From an uncultured Chitinophagaceae bacterium (GTDB taxonomy: Bacteria > Bacteroidota > Bacteroidia > Chitinophagales > Chitinophagaceae): a stretch of DNA of 17,611 nucleotides. Both the position numbers and the translations under genes were made by a program. Of this stretch, positions 14,955 to 17,611 are shown piece after piece; position 1 is the first letter of the stretch; each line of letters begins with the position of its first letter. The stretch lies in NCBI GenBank assembly GCA_937919945.1, contig CALESY010000041.1, positions 1 through 17,611 of the forward strand, given 5' to 3'. The notes under the pieces were generated by a model. It saw only the letters and a program-made list of their open reading frames with translations, was not told the origin of the DNA and did not search any database.

Positions 14955-14990
14955 AATATTGCATATTGCATAAATTAAATCTGCAATATT
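14955..14990. repeat. 9-bp inverted repeat with a 7-bp tandem repeat in the clpB divergent region
   Basis: AATATTGCA at 14955-14963 is perfectly inverted as TGCAATATT at 14982-14990, centre to centre 27 bases. The left arm also overlaps a tandem direct repeat: ATATTGC at 14956-14962 is repeated at 14963-14969 and continues with AT. The element lies 44-79 bases before the ATG of the 154-residue protein and 122-157 bases before clpB, so it could be an operator for either or both. It lacks a T-run and is not a terminator. Confidence 0.55.
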
Positions 14991-15111
14991 TTCATGCCTT
15001 GTTTAGGTTATTAGACATAGTGTCGGGTATATGAGTGCGGTTACTGTCATTAAGGCTTAAAGTAGTTATTGGAACAGTTTTTACGGGGTTTTTATAAACA
15101 AACGATAAATC

Positions 15112-17611
15112 ATGAACTTGAATAATTTCACCATTAAAGCACAGGAAATGCTGCAACATGCGCAGCAATTGGCTTTTAACAACCAAAACCCAAATATTGA
15201 AACAGCCCACTTACTACAGGCTTTGATAGACGATGAAGAGGGGCCTGTCACTTATTTGTTGAAAAAGAACAATGTAAACATTGGTTTTACAGAGAGCAAA
15301 TTGGATGAGCTGATAAAGAAACTACCTAAAGCACAAGGCGGAGAACCTGCACAGACTATCAGCAGAGAGTTGAATAATGTGATATTACGGGCTGGTAATA
15401 CGCTTAAAGATTTTAAAGACGAATTTGTAACACAAGAGCACCTGCTCATTGGCTTGCTGCAAGTAAATGATAATACAAGTAAACTATTGAAAGATGCGGG
15501 ACTGACAGAAAAAGGATTGGTTGCCGCTATCAAAGATTTGCGAAAAGGTAGTACAGTTGGTTCTCAAACAGCTGAACAGCAATACAACTCGCTGCAACGC
15601 TATGCAAAAAATCTGAATGACGCTGCCCGCAATGGCAAGTTAGATCCCGTTATTGGTCGCGATGAAGAAATACGGCGTACGTTACATATCCTTTCTCGTC
15701 GTAGCAAAAACAACCCCATATTAGTAGGCGAACCTGGCGTTGGTAAAACAGCCATTGTTGAGGGGTTGGCACACCGGATTATTAATGGTGATGTACCGGA
15801 TAACTTGAAGTCGAAAATTATTTTTGCATTGGATATGGGTGCACTCATGGCTGGTGCGAAATATCGTGGTGAGTTTGAAGAACGTCTGAAAGCGGTGGTA
15901 AAAGAAGTTGCCGAAAGCAATGGTGAAATTATTTTGTTTATTGATGAGATACACACCCTGATAGGTGCCGGTGCTATGGAAGGTGCTATGGATGCAGCTA
16001 ACATACTGAAACCAGCGTTGGCAAGAGGTGAGTTAAGGGCCATAGGTGCTACAACGCTGAATGAGTACCAGAAATATTTTGAGAAAGACAAAGCACTTGA
16101 ACGTCGTTTCCAAAAAGTATTTGTAGACGAGCCAACACCTGAAGATGCTATATCTATACTCCGCGGTTTAAAGGATAGGTACGAAGGGCACCATAAAGTG
16201 CGTATAAAAGATGAGGCTATTATTGCAGCTGTTGAGTTATCGCACAGATACATTACAGACAGATTCTTGCCGGATAAAGCCATAGATCTGATAGACGAAA
16301 GTGCTGCCAAGCTGAAGTTAGAAATGAATTCTATGCCTGAAGAGCTAGACGAATTAGAACGCCGTATTCGCCAGTTAGAAATAGAACGTGAAGCTATTAA
16401 GCGAGAAAACGATGAAGAAAAGCTAAAAGAATTGGGCAGGGATATTTCTATGCTTATAGTACAGCGTGACACACTGAAAGCCAAATGGCAGGATGAGAAA
16501 GAGATAGTTGACAAAATAAACAAAGCCAAATCCAATATCGAAAGCTTGAAACTGGAAGCGGAACGGGCAGAACGTGATGGTGATTATGGTAAAGTAGCAG
16601 AAATACGTTATGGTAAAGTAAAAGAAGAAGAAGCTACAGCGCAACAGCTTAGTGCGCAACTACATGAAATGGATAGCCAACATAAACGCCTTTTAAAAGA
16701 AGAAGTAGATGCGGAAGATATTGCTGAAAATGTTGCGAAAGCAACAGGTATACCTGTACAGCGTATGTTGCAAAGCGAACGTGAAAAACTATTACATCTG
16801 GAGGAAGAGCTACATAAACGTGTTGTAGGGCAAGACGAAGCAATAGAAGTAGTAGCAGATGCAATACGTCGTGGACGTGCAGGTTTACAAGACCCACGAA
16901 AACCCATAGGCTCATTCATATTTTTGGGCACTACGGGTGTTGGTAAAACAGAATTGGCAAAAGCATTAGCAGAGGTGTTGTTTGATGACGATAATATGAT
17001 GACACGTATTGATATGAGCGAATATCAGGAAAAGCACAGTGTCAGCAGATTAGTAGGAGCGCCTCCTGGCTATGTTGGTTATGATGAAGGCGGACAATTG
17101 ACAGAAGCTGTGCGCAGAAAACCATACTCTGTTATCTTACTCGACGAGATTGAAAAAGCACACCCTGATACTTTCAATGTATTGCTGCAAGTATTAGACG
17201 ATGGAAGGCTGACTGACAATAAGGGTAGGGTAGTAAACTTCAAGAATACTATCATCATCATGACAAGCAACATGGGTAGTCATATTATACAAGAAAACTT
17301 TGCCGAACTTGAAGGTGAAAATGTGGAGCAGATAGTTGAAGCTACTAAAGAACAGGTAATGGAACTGCTACGCCAATCTTTACGTCCTGAGTTTCTGAAT
17401 CGTATTGATGATATTGTAATGTTCCATCCGCTGATGCGTAAGGAAATAAAAAGTATCATTCGTATACAGCTTGAAAACCTGCAACAACAATTGATGCAGC
17501 AAGGTGTCAGCCTGCAGTTTTCAGAGTATGCGCTCGATTATCTTGTTCAGCGTGGTTTCGACCCGCAATACGGTGCAAGACCCCTGAAGCGAGTGATACA
17601 GAAAGACATTG
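15112..17611 (+). CDS. clpB: ClpB protein disaggregase, 3' end cut by window edge
   Basis: ClpB is the AAA+ Hsp100 ATPase that, with DnaK, pulls proteins out of aggregates. The window holds 833 codons of an expected 860-870, so about 30 are missing at the C-terminus; no frameshift is seen. The N-domain is residues 1-145 (Clp repeats starting NLNNFTIKAQEML). NBD1 has Walker A GEPGVGKT (206-213) and Walker B LFIDEIHT with Asp278/Glu279, followed by the pore region and GATTLNEY. The middle domain coiled coil (about 400-525) carries the ELERRIRQLEIEREA-like heptads that separate ClpB from ClpA and ClpC. NBD2 has GTTGVGKT (606-613) and VILLDEIEKAH (674-684). The pore loop SEYQEKHSVSRLVGAPPGYVGY is intact. 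There is no ClpP-binding IGF/IGL loop visible. I chose the ATG at 15112 from the family start. No CIRCE element and no clear promoter are seen in the 200-base divergent gap. Confidence 0.97.
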   Translation, partial: MNLNNFTIKAQEMLQHAQQLAFNNQNPNIETAHLLQALIDDEEGPVTYLLKKNNVNIGFTESKLDELIKKLPKAQGGEPAQTISRELNNVILRAGNTLKDFKDEFVTQEHLLIGLLQVNDNTSKLLKDAGLTEKGLVAAIKDLRKGSTVGSQTAEQQYNSLQRYAKNLNDAARNGKLDPVIGRDEEIRRTLHILSRRSKNNPILVGEPGVGKTAIVEGLAHRIINGDVPDNLKSKIIFALDMGALMAGAKYRGEFEERLKAVVKEVAESNGEIILFIDEIHTLIGAGAMEGAMDAANILKPALARGELRAIGATTLNEYQKYFEKDKALERRFQKVFVDEPTPEDAISILRGLKDRYEGHHKVRIKDEAIIAAVELSHRYITDRFLPDKAIDLIDESAAKLKLEMNSMPEELDELERRIRQLEIEREAIKRENDEEKLKELGRDISMLIVQRDTLKAKWQDEKEIVDKINKAKSNIESLKLEAERAERDGDYGKVAEIRYGKVKEEEATAQQLSAQLHEMDSQHKRLLKEEVDAEDIAENVAKATGIPVQRMLQSEREKLLHLEEELHKRVVGQDEAIEVVADAIRRGRAGLQDPRKPIGSFIFLGTTGVGKTELAKALAEVLFDDDNMMTRIDMSEYQEKHSVSRLVGAPPGYVGYDEGGQLTEAVRRKPYSVILLDEIEKAHPDTFNVLLQVLDDGRLTDNKGRVVNFKNTIIIMTSNMGSHIIQENFAELEGENVEQIVEATKEQVMELLRQSLRPEFLNRIDDIVMFHPLMRKEIKSIIRIQLENLQQQLMQQGVSLQFSEYALDYLVQRGFDPQYGARPLKRVIQKDI

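Noticed and set aside
5930..14964. CAATATTGCAT present both before yajQ (5930-5940) and in the clpB divergent gap (14954-14964)
   Set aside because: An 11-base match between two A+T-rich sites in 17.6 kb is expected by chance many times over, and the yajQ copy has no inverted partner.
15033..15038. GAGTGC upstream of clpB as part of a CIRCE heat-shock operator
   Set aside because: The matching TTAGCACTC half-site is absent 9 bases upstream, so there is no CIRCE element.
15600..16535. 311-codon open frame on the minus strand inside clpB
   Set aside because: It is antisense to the well-conserved NBD1 and middle domain of clpB, is very rich in Ser and Ile, and shows no recognisable motif. It is a codon-composition shadow.
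1..17611. Defence, mobile-element or biosynthetic gene cluster content
   Set aside because: All sizeable genes belong to housekeeping or envelope families, no transposase, integrase, nuclease or toxin-antitoxin pair was found, and codon and base use look uniform across the window.

Overview
This window looks like ordinary chromosomal DNA from a member of the Bacteroidota, most likely near the Chitinophagaceae. The evidence is a CarboxypepD_reg-type TonB-dependent receptor, a GldA-type ABC ATPase, a small protein with the IGINDKYLF motif that recurs in this phylum, an EGF-bearing lipoprotein, and Bacteroidota-style -33/-7 promoters (TTTG and TAnnTTTG) with no Shine-Dalgarno sequences. The DNA is A+T-rich and densely coding; the longest gaps are about 200 bases. 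I see no tRNA, rRNA, CRISPR array, insertion sequence, phage gene or attachment site.

Left part (1-3870, all minus strand): the 5' part of truA (tRNA pseudouridine synthase, cut by the window edge), a ten-span DUF2157-like membrane protein just upstream of it, and a 786-residue TonB-dependent receptor with two candidate terminators behind it. Middle left (3979-6476, plus strand): an ABC-F translation ATPase followed by a YajQ-family protein. A strong 14-bp hairpin separates yajQ from the convergent rfbC.

Centre (6516-9112): a translationally coupled sugar pair on the minus strand, a WbpE-like sugar aminotransferase followed by rfbC, with a consensus promoter in front. Divergent from it is a secreted, probably beta-barrel protein. 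Centre right (9117-11065, minus strand): gldA with the IGINDKYLF protein one base behind it, and an EGF-domain lipoprotein with a textbook terminator.

Right part (11124-17611): a compact minus-strand cluster of a TolC-like outer membrane protein, an inositol monophosphatase family protein (suhB-like) and thiL. Upstream is a small, probably winged-helix protein. Divergent from that is clpB, which reads off the right edge after 833 codons. The genes are mostly housekeeping, RNA/translation, envelope and protein-quality-control functions, and I see no undescribed multi-gene system. The points most worth a second look are promoter boxes only 3-8 bases from start codons, which suggest leaderless mRNAs, the odd tolC-suhB-thiL grouping, the mixed sugar-nucleotide signals of the aminotransferase/rfbC pair, and a repeat/inverted-repeat element in the clpB divergent region.
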